Shown one piece after another: positions 1 through 6,205 of a stretch of DNA of 9,377 nucleotides. Numbering within the stretch: the stretch's first letter is position 1; each line of letters starts with the position of its first letter. The notes beneath the pieces are model-generated. The model made no database searches and was not told the origin of the DNA. It worked only from the letters and a program-made list of their open reading frames with translations. Position numbers and translations under genes: made by a program. Source of the DNA: Bacteroidaceae bacterium (lineage in GTDB: Bacteria > Bacteroidota > Bacteroidia > Bacteroidales > Bacteroidaceae); NCBI GenBank assembly GCA_017558165.1, contig JAFYWE010000055.1, forward strand, positions 1-9,377. The letters run 5' to 3'.

Positions 1-108
1 GGTGATGCAAAGGCAGAGGCTAAGGCTCAGAAGAAGCTCGACGCTGCAAAGGTTGCTGCCGAGAAGGCAATCGAGAAGGCGATGAAGAAGGCTTTCGCAA
101 AGAAGTAA
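1..108 (+). CDS. 3' end of an unidentified gene with a Lys/Ala-rich tail
   Basis: Reading frame 1 is open from the window edge to a TAA at 106-108 and gives 35 residues. Nearly all of them are Lys, Ala, Glu, Asp or Gln, and the segment ends in AFAKK. The spacing of Ala and charged residues suggests a helical, highly basic tail. Such tails occur on several Bacteroidota nucleic-acid-binding and ribosomal proteins, but the fragment contains no domain motif, so I do not assign a function. A strong terminator begins about 20 bases after the stop, so this gene is transcriptionally separate from the aromatic block. The start lies outside the window. Confidence 0.75.
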   Translation, partial: GDAKAEAKAQKKLDAAKVAAEKAIEKAMKKAFAKK

Positions 109-128
109 TCAATACAGTTGCTTTATAC

Positions 129-163
129 AAAAGTGGGATGCCGTAAAGGTGTCCCACTTTTTT
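129..163 (+). terminator. Rho-independent terminator after the first gene
   Basis: A 14-bp stem (129-142 with 148-161) closes a 5-base GTAAA loop. The lower stem pairs AAAAGTGGGA with TCCCACTTTT, and the upper part is finished by two G-T wobbles and two C-G pairs. A run of T follows to 163. The A-run on the other side means it could also work on the minus strand. It sits 20 bases after the stop of the partial gene. Confidence 0.9.
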
Positions 164-322
164 GTGCTTGCCCTTAATGGCCTTAGTGTCGTTAAGGACT
201 GTCAGCAAGCTCTTATTTCATTAATTTTACAAAAATTCATTAAAATTGACTTTTTGATAGCAGATTTTAGATATCGGTTTGCTGATTTTTATAAAAAGAA
301 TAGGATAATTGAAGTTTATTTG

Positions 323-330
323 TAAATTTG
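323..330 (+). promoter_or_regulatory. Bacteroidota-type -7 box upstream of aroF
   Basis: TAAATTTG fits the Bacteroidota -7 consensus TAnnTTTG. It ends 33 bases before the aroF ATG, which predicts a leader of roughly 25-30 nt. I see no convincing TTTG -33 element at the usual spacing, so the assignment rests on the -7 match, its position and the preceding terminator. The rest of 164-363 is AT-rich. It holds a weak CCTTAA/TTAAGG inverted repeat (172-197) and no coding frame I would support. Confidence 0.6.
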
Positions 331-363
331 CAATCCGCAATTAACAAGTAAAGACTTAGAACT

Positions 364-1377
364 ATGATAGCAGTATTAAAACACGGAGTAACAAAGGCTC
401 AGCAGGATAATCTTATCCATTGGCTTGAGTCGCAGAACGTGCGTGTGCACGTCTCTGAGGGTGAGATGCAGACTGTCATCGGCCTCATCGGAGATACCCG
501 CAAGATAGATATCGACCTGCTTGCAGGTCTTGAGATAATTGACCGCGTTACACGCATCAGTGATCCCTTCAAGAGTGCGAACCGTAGCTTCCACCCCGAT
601 GATACAGTAATCAAGGTGGGCAAGGGTGAGAACGAGGTCAAGATCGGTGGCGGACACTTTGCCATCATGGCAGGTCCTTGCTCCGTGGAGAGCGAGGAGC
701 AGATTCTCGCTATTGCCACAGCGGTAAAGGCTTCGGGTGCCCAGATTCTGCGTGGTGGTGCCTTCAAGCCCCGTACATCGCCATACGATTTCCAGGGCTT
801 GCGTGCCGAGGGTCTTCAGCTTCTGTTGAAGGCTCGTGAGGCAACAGGCTTGCCCATCGATACCGAGATCATGAGCGCTTCGCACCTCGATCTCTTTGCC
901 GATGTGGACATCATCCAGGTAGGTGCGCGTAACATGCAGAACTTCGAGCTCCTCAAGGAGCTTGGCCGTTGCGACAAGCCCATCCTGCTCAAGCGCGGTA
1001 TGTCGGCGACCCTCAAGGAGCTTCTTATGAGTGCCGAGTATATAATGTCCGAGGGTAACGAACAGGTAATCCTCTGTGAGCGTGGTATCCGCAGTTATGA
1101 CAGCTACACCCGTAATGTGCTCGACCTTGCGGCCGTTCCTGTGCTCAAGGGGCTCACACACCTTCCCATCGTCGTTGACCCAAGCCACGCTACCGGCGTC
1201 TCACGTCTTGTGCGTCCTATGGCTTGCGCGGCCTGTGCATCGGGTGCCGACGGTCTTATCATCGAGGTACATAACAACCCTGCCTGTGCGTTGTGCGACG
1301 GTGCACAGTCGCTCACTCCCGAGCAGTTCGACGAGGTCGCTCAGCGTGTGCGCGAGATCCGCAGCATAATGCATTGA
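364..1377 (+). CDS. aroF: 3-deoxy-7-phosphoheptulonate (DAHP) synthase, type I-beta with N-terminal regulatory domain
   Basis: This cytosolic enzyme condenses phosphoenolpyruvate with erythrose 4-phosphate to DAHP, the first step of the shikimate pathway. The 337 residues match the length of the Thermotoga-like I-beta class. Residues 1-65 form the ferredoxin-like (ACT-like) regulatory domain known to mediate aromatic amino acid feedback in that class. The TIM-barrel catalytic domain follows from about residue 75. Visible motifs are GPCSVES (104-110), [11 protein letters not shown] (131-141), LLKRGMSAT (208-216), CERGIR (238-243), DPSHATG (272-278) and EVHNNP (301-306). Expected metal ligands are Cys106, His275, Glu301 and Asp312, all present. 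The start is the first ATG after the promoter and gives the family-like MIAVLKHG opening. It is the first gene of the aromatic block, with tyrA 7 bp downstream. Feedback control by Tyr or Phe is likely from the domain, but which amino acid cannot be read. Confidence 0.96.
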   Translation: MIAVLKHGVTKAQQDNLIHWLESQNVRVHVSEGEMQTVIGLIGDTRKIDIDLLAGLEIIDRVTRISDPFKSANRSFHPDDTVIKVGKGENEVKIGGGHFAIMAGPCSVESEEQILAIATAVKASGAQILRGGAFKPRTSPYDFQGLRAEGLQLLLKAREATGLPIDTEIMSASHLDLFADVDIIQVGARNMQNFELLKELGRCDKPILLKRGMSATLKELLMSAEYIMSEGNEQVILCERGIRSYDSYTRNVLDLAAVPVLKGLTHLPIVVDPSHATGVSRLVRPMACAACASGADGLIIEVHNNPACALCDGAQSLTPEQFDEVAQRVREIRSIMH

Positions 1378-1384
1378 TGGTGCA

Positions 1385-2215
1385 ATGATAATAGGTATAG
1401 TAGGATTAGGATTAATAGGAGGTTCGGCAGCCAAGGCTTTCAAGGCTGCCGGACACGTTATATACTCCTATGACATTGACAGGCAGATAGTAGGCTTCGC
1501 GCAGCTCGAGGGTATTGTCGATGCCGAACTGTCGGCCGACAATCTTGGCAAATGTGACCTTGTTCTGCTCACGGCCACACCGCAGGCCGTTATCGGGTAT
1601 ATCAGCGAGAATGCAAGACATATCTCCAGCAGTGCCCTTGTGGTCGATTTCTGCGGAACAAAGCGTGCTGTGTGTGAGAAGGGATTTGCCCTTGCCACCG
1701 AATATGGCTTTACGTATGTGGGCGGTCACCCTATGGCTGGTCTGCAGTACTCTGGCTACAAATACTCAAAGGCAACGCTCTACAACGGGGCCTCGTTTAT
1801 CATGGTGCCGGCCGTGCACGACGACATCGTGTTGCTCGACCGCGTGAAGCAGGCACTTGAGCCATTGGGCTTCAAGAAATTTGTTGTCACTACGGCTGAT
1901 TTCCACGACCGTATGATAGCGTACACCTCGCAGATGTGTCACGTTGTCTCAAATGCCTTTATAAAGAGCCCCTCGGCAAAGTTCCACCGTGGATACAGTG
2001 CCGGCAGTTTCCGTGACTTCACACGCGTATCCCGTCTCAACGAGAACATGTGGACCGAACTGTTCCTTGAGAACAAGGAGGCTCTCCTGAATGAACTTGA
2101 TTTGTTGATAAACTCTCTCCACGAGTATCGCCAGGCTATCGTTGCCGATGATGCCGATACTCTCCGCGGGCTCTTGCGCGACGGCAGGATAGCGAAGGAA
2201 GAGGCTGAAAAATAG
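1385..2215 (+). CDS. tyrA: Prephenate dehydrogenase
   Basis: This enzyme oxidatively decarboxylates prephenate to 4-hydroxyphenylpyruvate, the committed step to tyrosine. The N-terminal Rossmann fold shows GLGLIGGS (residues 7-14). Asp30 at the end of the second strand suggests NAD rather than NADP. The GGHPMAG motif (113-119) carries the conserved His115. The helical domain contains HDR (174-176), TSQMCH (181-186) and a C-terminal block FRDFTRVSRLNENMW (209-223). These resemble the Firmicutes/Bacteroidota TSQLxH subgroup rather than the SHLPH form. At 276 residues there is no chorismate mutase fusion and no C-terminal ACT domain, so feedback probably acts elsewhere in the pathway. It lies 7 bp after aroF and 3 bp before aroB, so it is almost certainly cotranscribed with them. 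Confidence 0.95.
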   Translation: MIIGIVGLGLIGGSAAKAFKAAGHVIYSYDIDRQIVGFAQLEGIVDAELSADNLGKCDLVLLTATPQAVIGYISENARHISSSALVVDFCGTKRAVCEKGFALATEYGFTYVGGHPMAGLQYSGYKYSKATLYNGASFIMVPAVHDDIVLLDRVKQALEPLGFKKFVVTTADFHDRMIAYTSQMCHVVSNAFIKSPSAKFHRGYSAGSFRDFTRVSRLNENMWTELFLENKEALLNELDLLINSLHEYRQAIVADDADTLRGLLRDGRIAKEEAEK

Positions 2216-2218
2216 AAT

Positions 2219-3268
2219 ATGCAATACAGAACAATACACGTAGAGGCTTCGCGCAGCTATGATATCCTCATAGGTCGTGGCATCCTTGCCGGCTTGGGCG
2301 GTTTCATCCGTCCGTTGCTCGGCAATTGCCGTCTGGCTGTGCTCACCGACAGCAATGTCGATGCGCTCTACGGTGATGCAATAATAAACCATCTTAACGA
2401 GGCCGGTTACGATGCCTGCAAATATGTGATTCCTGCAGGCGAGGCCTCAAAATGTGCCGACAACCTGTTGGCATTCCTCAACTTCATGGCATCGTCCCAA
2501 CTGACCCGCAGTGATGCTGTTGTGGCCTTTGGCGGTGGAGTGGTGGGCGACCTTGGCGGTCTCTCCGCATCGCTCTACCTGCGTGGTGTGAAGTATGTGC
2601 AGGTGCCTACGACACTGCTTGCATCGGTGGACAGTTCGGTGGGTGGCAAGACTGCAATTGATATCCCTGCTGGCAAGAACCTTGTGGGTAGTTTCTACCA
2701 GCCCTCGCTCGTGTGTTGCGATACGGCACTGATGGATACCCTTGCCCCCGAAATCTACCGTGACGGCTGTGCCGAGGTTATCAAATATGGTATGATACTC
2801 GATGCCGGCCTCTACGATACCCTGCACACCATGCCGTTTGACCGTGAGGCTGTGGTTGCCCGTTGTGTAGAGATAAAGCGCGATGTGGTACAGCAGGACG
2901 AGTTTGACAACGGTATACGTGGCCTGCTCAACTTCGGCCACACATTCGGCCATGCGATAGAGAAACTGAGCGATTTCGGTATCTCTCATGGCGAGGCTGT
3001 CGCAAAGGGCATGGTCATTGCAGCGCGCATGGCTCCTCTCTGCGGGCTCTGCGATGTGGCCGATGAGCTCTCTGCCCTTTTGGTAAGGTATGGCTTTGAT
3101 GTGGGCTGTCCTTATGGCGCGCAGGAGATATATGATGCGCTCCTATCCGACAAGAAACGCCGTGGCGGCAACATCTCTGTTGTGCTCCCGCGTGCGGTGG
3201 GTGACTGCACGCTTGTCACGATGCCCGTCGAGGAACTGGCCGTGTTACTCTCTAAAGTGATTGCCTGA
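2219..3268 (+). CDS. aroB: 3-dehydroquinate synthase
   Basis: This NAD- and Zn-dependent enzyme cyclises DAHP to 3-dehydroquinate, the second shikimate step. The 349 residues are normal for the family. Visible motifs are AGEASK (73-78), GGGVVGDLGG (105-114), PTTLLASVDSSVGGKTAID (130-148) and GKNLVGSFYQP (152-162). Zinc ligands expected from the fungal AroB structure are Glu186 in AEVIKYG, His241 in FGHTFGHA and His257 in SHGEAV. The lysines of SSVGGK and GKNLVG are present. The start is 3 bp after the tyrA stop, and the TGA is followed directly by the aroA ATG, so translation of the two is probably coupled. Its substrate is the product of the first gene of the block. Confidence 0.97.
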   Translation: MQYRTIHVEASRSYDILIGRGILAGLGGFIRPLLGNCRLAVLTDSNVDALYGDAIINHLNEAGYDACKYVIPAGEASKCADNLLAFLNFMASSQLTRSDAVVAFGGGVVGDLGGLSASLYLRGVKYVQVPTTLLASVDSSVGGKTAIDIPAGKNLVGSFYQPSLVCCDTALMDTLAPEIYRDGCAEVIKYGMILDAGLYDTLHTMPFDREAVVARCVEIKRDVVQQDEFDNGIRGLLNFGHTFGHAIEKLSDFGISHGEAVAKGMVIAARMAPLCGLCDVADELSALLVRYGFDVGCPYGAQEIYDALLSDKKRRGGNISVVLPRAVGDCTLVTMPVEELAVLLSKVIA

Positions 3269-4534
3269 ATGGAAAAACGTGTATATGGTACGTTGAAAGG
3301 CGAGGTAACACCTCCGCCGTCAAAGTCGCAGGCCCATCGTCTGCTCATCTGTGCGGCCCTGGCCGTTGAGCCCTGTTCCATCGTGTGCAACAGCGTCAAT
3401 GATGATATAATGGCGACAATGCGTTGCCTCAATGCTCTTGGAGCAGATATAACCTACACGTCTGGTCTCTTTGATGTAAAGCCCATCAGCCTTGTCAAGG
3501 GCGGTACACTCGACTGTGGGGAGAGCGGTTCCACGCTTCGCTTCCTTATGTCCGTTGCAGCAGTGCTGGGTGCCGATGCAACCTTCACCGGTGCCGGCAA
3601 GCTCCCGCAGCGCCCCATGGGTGCGCTCACAGATGTGCTTGCGGCTCACGGAATGGGATTTGTCCGTCACTCGGCCGATGAACTGCCGGTGACATGTAAC
3701 GGAACTCTCCGTGGCGGTGAGTTCTCGTTGCCGGGGAACATCTCCTCACAATACCTCACAGGCCTGCTCTTTGCTTTGCCGTTGGCGGCAGAGGACAGTA
3801 CTATTGAGGTTACAGGAGGGCTCACAAGCGCCTCCTACATTGACATGACAATAGATGCCTTGCGCGTTGCCGGGATATCCGTTGAGCGCAGGGGCAATAT
3901 ATTCCGTATAAAGGGCGGCCAGCAGTACCGCATGCCTGCCCGCGTGGTAGTCGAGGGTGACTGGTCATCAGCGGCTTTCTGGGTGGTTGCAGGTGTCATA
4001 GGCAAGCATCCGTTGACAATATGCGGTATGAACAACGAGTCACTGCAGGGCGACAGTGCCATAATAGACCACTTGCGTGGTATGGGAGCATTCATCTCCA
4101 TCGAGGACGACAAGGTCATCGCCATGCCGTCGCAACTGTTCGGTACCGAGCTTGACTGTATGGACACCCCAGACCTTGTGCCCATCCTCTCGGTTGCTGC
4201 AGCAGTGGCACAGGGCACTACCGTGTTCACCAATGTGGGACGTCTGCGCTTCAAGGAGAGTGACCGTCTTGCAGCGATGAAGAGCGTGCTCTCTGCGTTC
4301 GGTATCGATTCCGCCGTAGGCGAGGATACCTTTACCGTCTATGGCGGTGAGCCTGTCGCGAAGGCAACGGTAGACAGTTTCGGTGACCACCGTATCGCCA
4401 TGTCGGCAGCAGTGCTCTCGAGCGTGGCAAGCGGCGTTACCGTTATTGAAGGCTCGGGATGTGTGGCAAAGTCATACCCCTCGTTCTTCGAGGATTTTGC
4501 AATGCTCGGGGGAAAAGCAGAGTTGTGTGAATAG
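3269..4534 (+). CDS. aroA: 3-phosphoshikimate 1-carboxyvinyltransferase (EPSP synthase)
   Basis: This enzyme transfers the enolpyruvyl group of PEP to shikimate 3-phosphate, the sixth shikimate step. The two-domain inside-out barrel family is clear over 421 residues. Motifs are PPPSKSQAHR (15-24, shikimate-phosphate-binding Lys19, Ser20 and Arg24), ESGSTLRFL (85-93), PQRPMG (113-118), SSQYLTG (159-165), DTPDLVP (299-305, expected catalytic Asp302), FKESDRL (328-334, Glu330) and GDHRIAMS (372-379), then Lys401 before SYPSFF. The first position after the conserved Arg of the TLR motif is Phe92, where E. coli has Pro101; the residue matching E. coli Gly96 is Gly87. The start follows the aroB stop with no gap. 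The stop codon is the first part of a repeated element (4533-4612), which lies between aroA and pheA. Confidence 0.96.
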   Translation: MEKRVYGTLKGEVTPPPSKSQAHRLLICAALAVEPCSIVCNSVNDDIMATMRCLNALGADITYTSGLFDVKPISLVKGGTLDCGESGSTLRFLMSVAAVLGADATFTGAGKLPQRPMGALTDVLAAHGMGFVRHSADELPVTCNGTLRGGEFSLPGNISSQYLTGLLFALPLAAEDSTIEVTGGLTSASYIDMTIDALRVAGISVERRGNIFRIKGGQQYRMPARVVVEGDWSSAAFWVVAGVIGKHPLTICGMNNESLQGDSAIIDHLRGMGAFISIEDDKVIAMPSQLFGTELDCMDTPDLVPILSVAAAVAQGTTVFTNVGRLRFKESDRLAAMKSVLSAFGIDSAVGEDTFTVYGGEPVAKATVDSFGDHRIAMSAAVLSSVASGVTVIEGSGCVAKSYPSFFEDFAMLGGKAELCE

Positions 4535-4612
4535 AGATATCTCCCGTTTGGTCGATATGACATACATCGCGAATTTGTTCATCCCGACAGAGCGGAGCGA
4601 CGAGGGATCTCT
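4533..4612. repeat. Composite inverted-repeat element in the aroA-pheA gap
   Basis: Two modules lie head to head. Module A (4534-4564) begins with the palindrome GAGATATCTC inside the aroA stop codon and ends GTCGATATGACATA. Module B (4579-4611) begins TCATCCCGACAGAGCG and ends GGGATCTC. The outer ends pair as AGAGAT (4533-4538) with ATCTCT (4607-4612), and the inner parts as GTCGATATGA with TCATCCCGAC at 8 of 10. Both modules recur at 5934-6104 in the opposite order: A with 28 of 31 matches, and the first 25 bases of B with 24 of 25. I read it as a dispersed intergenic repeat of the REP or miniature-element kind that can fold in the operon mRNA. Whether it affects pheA expression cannot be read. 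Confidence 0.75.
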
Positions 4613-4654
4613 GAAACAGAAAGGAAAAAGAATAAAACAAAAACAATATATAAT

Positions 4655-5797
4655 ATGGACTTGGATAAATTACGTCAGGAAATAGATGAGATAGATACCC
4701 AGATGTGTGACCTTTTCGCACGTCGCATGCAGGTAGTGTCAGGTATCGGTAAGTACAAGAAAGAGAACAATCTTCCTGTTTATCACCCGTCACGTGCGCG
4801 TGCAGTGTTGCAGAACGTCTCAAAGCGCCTCGGCCCAGAGTTCGAGGGTTATGGCCGTACGCTCTACCGTACAATCTTCGACTTGAGCGAGTCATACGAG
4901 ACACGCATGCTCTCCGAGGGTAGTGAGTTCTTCAACTACTTCAAGAATATCGCCTCAACACCGCCACAGCCATTCCCAAAGCGTGCATCGGTAAGTTGTG
5001 CAGGTTGTGAGGGCTCATATGCACACCTCGCATCGGAGCGCCTCTTCGACCTTCCCGAGATCATGTACATGAGCAACTTCGAGGGCGTGTTCAAGGCTGT
5101 AAGCAGCGGACTCTGCGAGTTCGGTGTCCTGCCTATCGAGAACTCCCTTGCGGGTTCTGTGAACGCTATCTACGATCTCCTTGCCGAGTACAACGTGAAC
5201 ATCGTGCGTGCCGTACGCCTTAAGGTAGACCACGCCATCCTTGGCGTTCCTGGTGCAAAGCTCGAGGACATCCGCGAGATCTATTCACACCAGCAGGCAA
5301 TCAACCAGTGCTCCGAGTTCCTTGGCTCATTGAAGAACGTGCGCGTGATCGCTTGCGAGAACACAGCCGAGGCTGCCCGTATGGTCGCACAGAGCAATGA
5401 CCCAACAAAGGCATCGCTCTCTTCACGCCTTTGCTCAGAGCTCTACCAGATGCAGGTAATCAAGTCGTCAGTGCAGAACCGCGACAACAACTACACCCGT
5501 TTCATCTGCATTGCAAAGGAGCCCAAGATCTACTCAGGTGCCGACCGTACCAGTGTGATGATCAACATCCCTAACCGCCCAGGAACACTCTTCCGCATAA
5601 TGTCACGTTTCAATGCGACAGGTGTCAACCTCGTCAAGCTCGAGAGCCGTCAGATTCCCGAGCGCGAGTTCGAATACCGCTTCTATTTTGACATAGAAGC
5701 TTCAGTATACAGCGACGAGTTCCTCTCTCTCATGTGCGAGCTTCATGAGTGCGGTGAGCAGTTCAGGTACTTTGGTACATATGCCGAAATAATTTGA
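4655..5797 (+). CDS. pheA: Bifunctional chorismate mutase / prephenate dehydratase with ACT domain (P-protein)
   Basis: The protein converts chorismate to prephenate and then to phenylpyruvate, the phenylalanine branch. It has 380 residues in three parts: an AroQ-fold chorismate mutase (about 1-88), a prephenate dehydratase (about 110-290) and an ACT domain (about 298-375). Dehydratase motifs are GCEGSYAHLAS (117-127), GVLPIENSLAGSV (157-169), SHQQAINQC (211-219), NTAEAA (236-241) and the catalytic-type TRF (281-283). The ACT domain shows NRPGTLF (307-313) and ESRQ (330-333) where GALV and ESRP are usual. In the mutase, Arg7, Arg24, Lys35 and Arg47 line up with E. coli Arg11, Arg28, Lys39 and Arg51, but Ala48 replaces Glu52 and Glu82 probably replaces Gln88. 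Mutase activity is therefore less certain than dehydratase activity. An A-rich leader precedes the ATG with no clear promoter, so transcription probably continues from aroA through the repeat. Confidence 0.94.
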   Translation: MDLDKLRQEIDEIDTQMCDLFARRMQVVSGIGKYKKENNLPVYHPSRARAVLQNVSKRLGPEFEGYGRTLYRTIFDLSESYETRMLSEGSEFFNYFKNIASTPPQPFPKRASVSCAGCEGSYAHLASERLFDLPEIMYMSNFEGVFKAVSSGLCEFGVLPIENSLAGSVNAIYDLLAEYNVNIVRAVRLKVDHAILGVPGAKLEDIREIYSHQQAINQCSEFLGSLKNVRVIACENTAEAARMVAQSNDPTKASLSSRLCSELYQMQVIKSSVQNRDNNYTRFICIAKEPKIYSGADRTSVMINIPNRPGTLFRIMSRFNATGVNLVKLESRQIPEREFEYRFYFDIEASVYSDEFLSLMCELHECGEQFRYFGTYAEII

Positions 5798-5869
5798 CGT
5801 GATTGTTTAAAAGCGCGATAACTGTGTTGTTGTGTCTGTTATATAATGCTCATTTGCGTTCAGTAAACT

Positions 5870-5931
5870 CCGGTTCTACAACAGTCACACGCCGGTTGCC
5901 TTCGGCAACTATATAGCAATTGTTCTAGCGG
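5870..5931. repeat. Imperfect long hairpin downstream of pheA
   Basis: The core is GTTGCC (5895-5900) paired with GGCAAC (5904-5909) around a TTC loop. Outside it, in nested order, AACA pairs with TGTT, CTA with TAG and CCG with CGG, so the 62 bases could fold as one interrupted hairpin. There is no T-run after it, so it is not a standard terminator. It abuts the composite repeat that starts at 5934 and may belong to the same element. Confidence 0.4.
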
Positions 5932-5933
5932 AC

Positions 5934-6104
5934 ATGTCATCCCGACAGAGCGTAGCGACGAAAGTTCAGTTCGACAATGCTTGTAGCAATTAGTCACGCG
6001 TTGTGCAGACCTTGTTTGCACCGCGGGGGATGCGAGAAACAAGCATTGTCAAAGGATCTCGAAAATAATATACGAGATATCTCCCATACGGTCGATATGA
6101 CATA
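5934..6104. repeat. Second composite element, same modules in permuted order
   Basis: The outer ends are ATGTCAT (5934-5940) and ATGACAT (6097-6103). With the next bases the inverted repeat is 11 of 13, ATGTCATnnCGAC. Module B (5937-5961) comes first and module A (6074-6104) last, the reverse of the order in 4533-4612. The GGATCTC end that directly follows GACGA in the first copy is displaced to 6054-6060. The intervening sequence carries its own inverted repeat. At the centre, ATCTCG (6056-6061) pairs with CGAGAT (6073-6078). The family is probably scattered through the genome, which needs other sequence to confirm. Confidence 0.75.
5970..6053. repeat. Nested inverted repeat splitting the second composite element
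   Basis: GACAATGCTTGT (5973-5984) and ACAAGCATTGTC (6039-6050) are perfect inverted repeats. Including flanks the match is 14 of 15. The 54 bases between them contain CGCG and TGCA arms that can form an inner hairpin (about 5997-6025). The whole lies where the first copy of the repeat reads straight from GACGA into GGGATCTC, so it looks like an insertion or an extended variant of the element. Confidence 0.65.
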
Positions 6105-6160
6105 AATGATGGGGTAATACCTATATAATTCTAATTTTTCGTTGGTATATTGGCGATAAT

Positions 6161-6205
6161 CATAGATAAAGGACAGATGGTGACACCATCTGTCCTTTAT
6201 CTATG
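6161..6205 (-). terminator. Perfect 45-nt palindrome ending ccsBA
   Basis: Two perfect 22-nt arms surround a single central A at 6183. In RNA this gives a stem of about 21 bp with a 3-nt GAC loop on the plus strand. The arms contain ATAAAGGACAGATGG and its complement. The distal arm overlaps the ccsBA stop codon (6201-6203). No long T-run follows on either strand, although the arms end in CTTTATCTATG. Its position between convergent genes suggests a bidirectional transcript end. Confidence 0.75.

Larger units (their letters stand above)
5798..6160. other. Gene-free spacer between convergent pheA and ccsBA
   Basis: This stretch has short open frames on both strands, but none shows family-like composition. 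The 60-residue minus frame at 5860-6042 is built largely from repeat sequence. The spacer holds an imperfect hairpin (5870-5931), a composite repeat (5934-6104) and an AT-rich tail with weak ATACC/GGTAT pairing (6115-6155). No T-tract terminator directly follows pheA. The palindrome at 6161-6205 may stop transcription from both sides. Confidence 0.7.

Noticed and set aside
109..363. A riboswitch, T-box or leader-peptide attenuator before aroF
   Set aside because: I see no run of Tyr, Phe or Trp codons, no T-box sequence, and no terminator between the -7 box and the ATG.
376..1188. A 270-codon minus-strand open frame inside aroF
   Set aside because: It lies antisense to a gene with full family motifs, is rich in Thr, Leu and His as expected for a shadow of biased codons, and matches no family I recognise.
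4383..4685. A 100-codon plus-strand frame crossing from aroA into pheA
   Set aside because: It overlaps the end of aroA and the start of pheA in another frame and includes the repeat element. Both neighbours are better supported.
5894..5910. The GTTGCC-TTC-GGCAAC hairpin as the terminator of the aromatic block
   Set aside because: The stem is only 6-7 bp and no T-run follows. It fits better as the tip of a longer imperfect hairpin.
5860..6042. A 60-codon minus-strand frame in the pheA-ccsBA spacer
   Set aside because: Much of it is the reverse of the composite repeat. The product has no recognisable pattern, and the frame is likely accidental.
5934..6104. A CRISPR array or an insertion sequence with its own transposase
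   Set aside because: There are only two modules with no regular spacers, and no frame long enough for a transposase.
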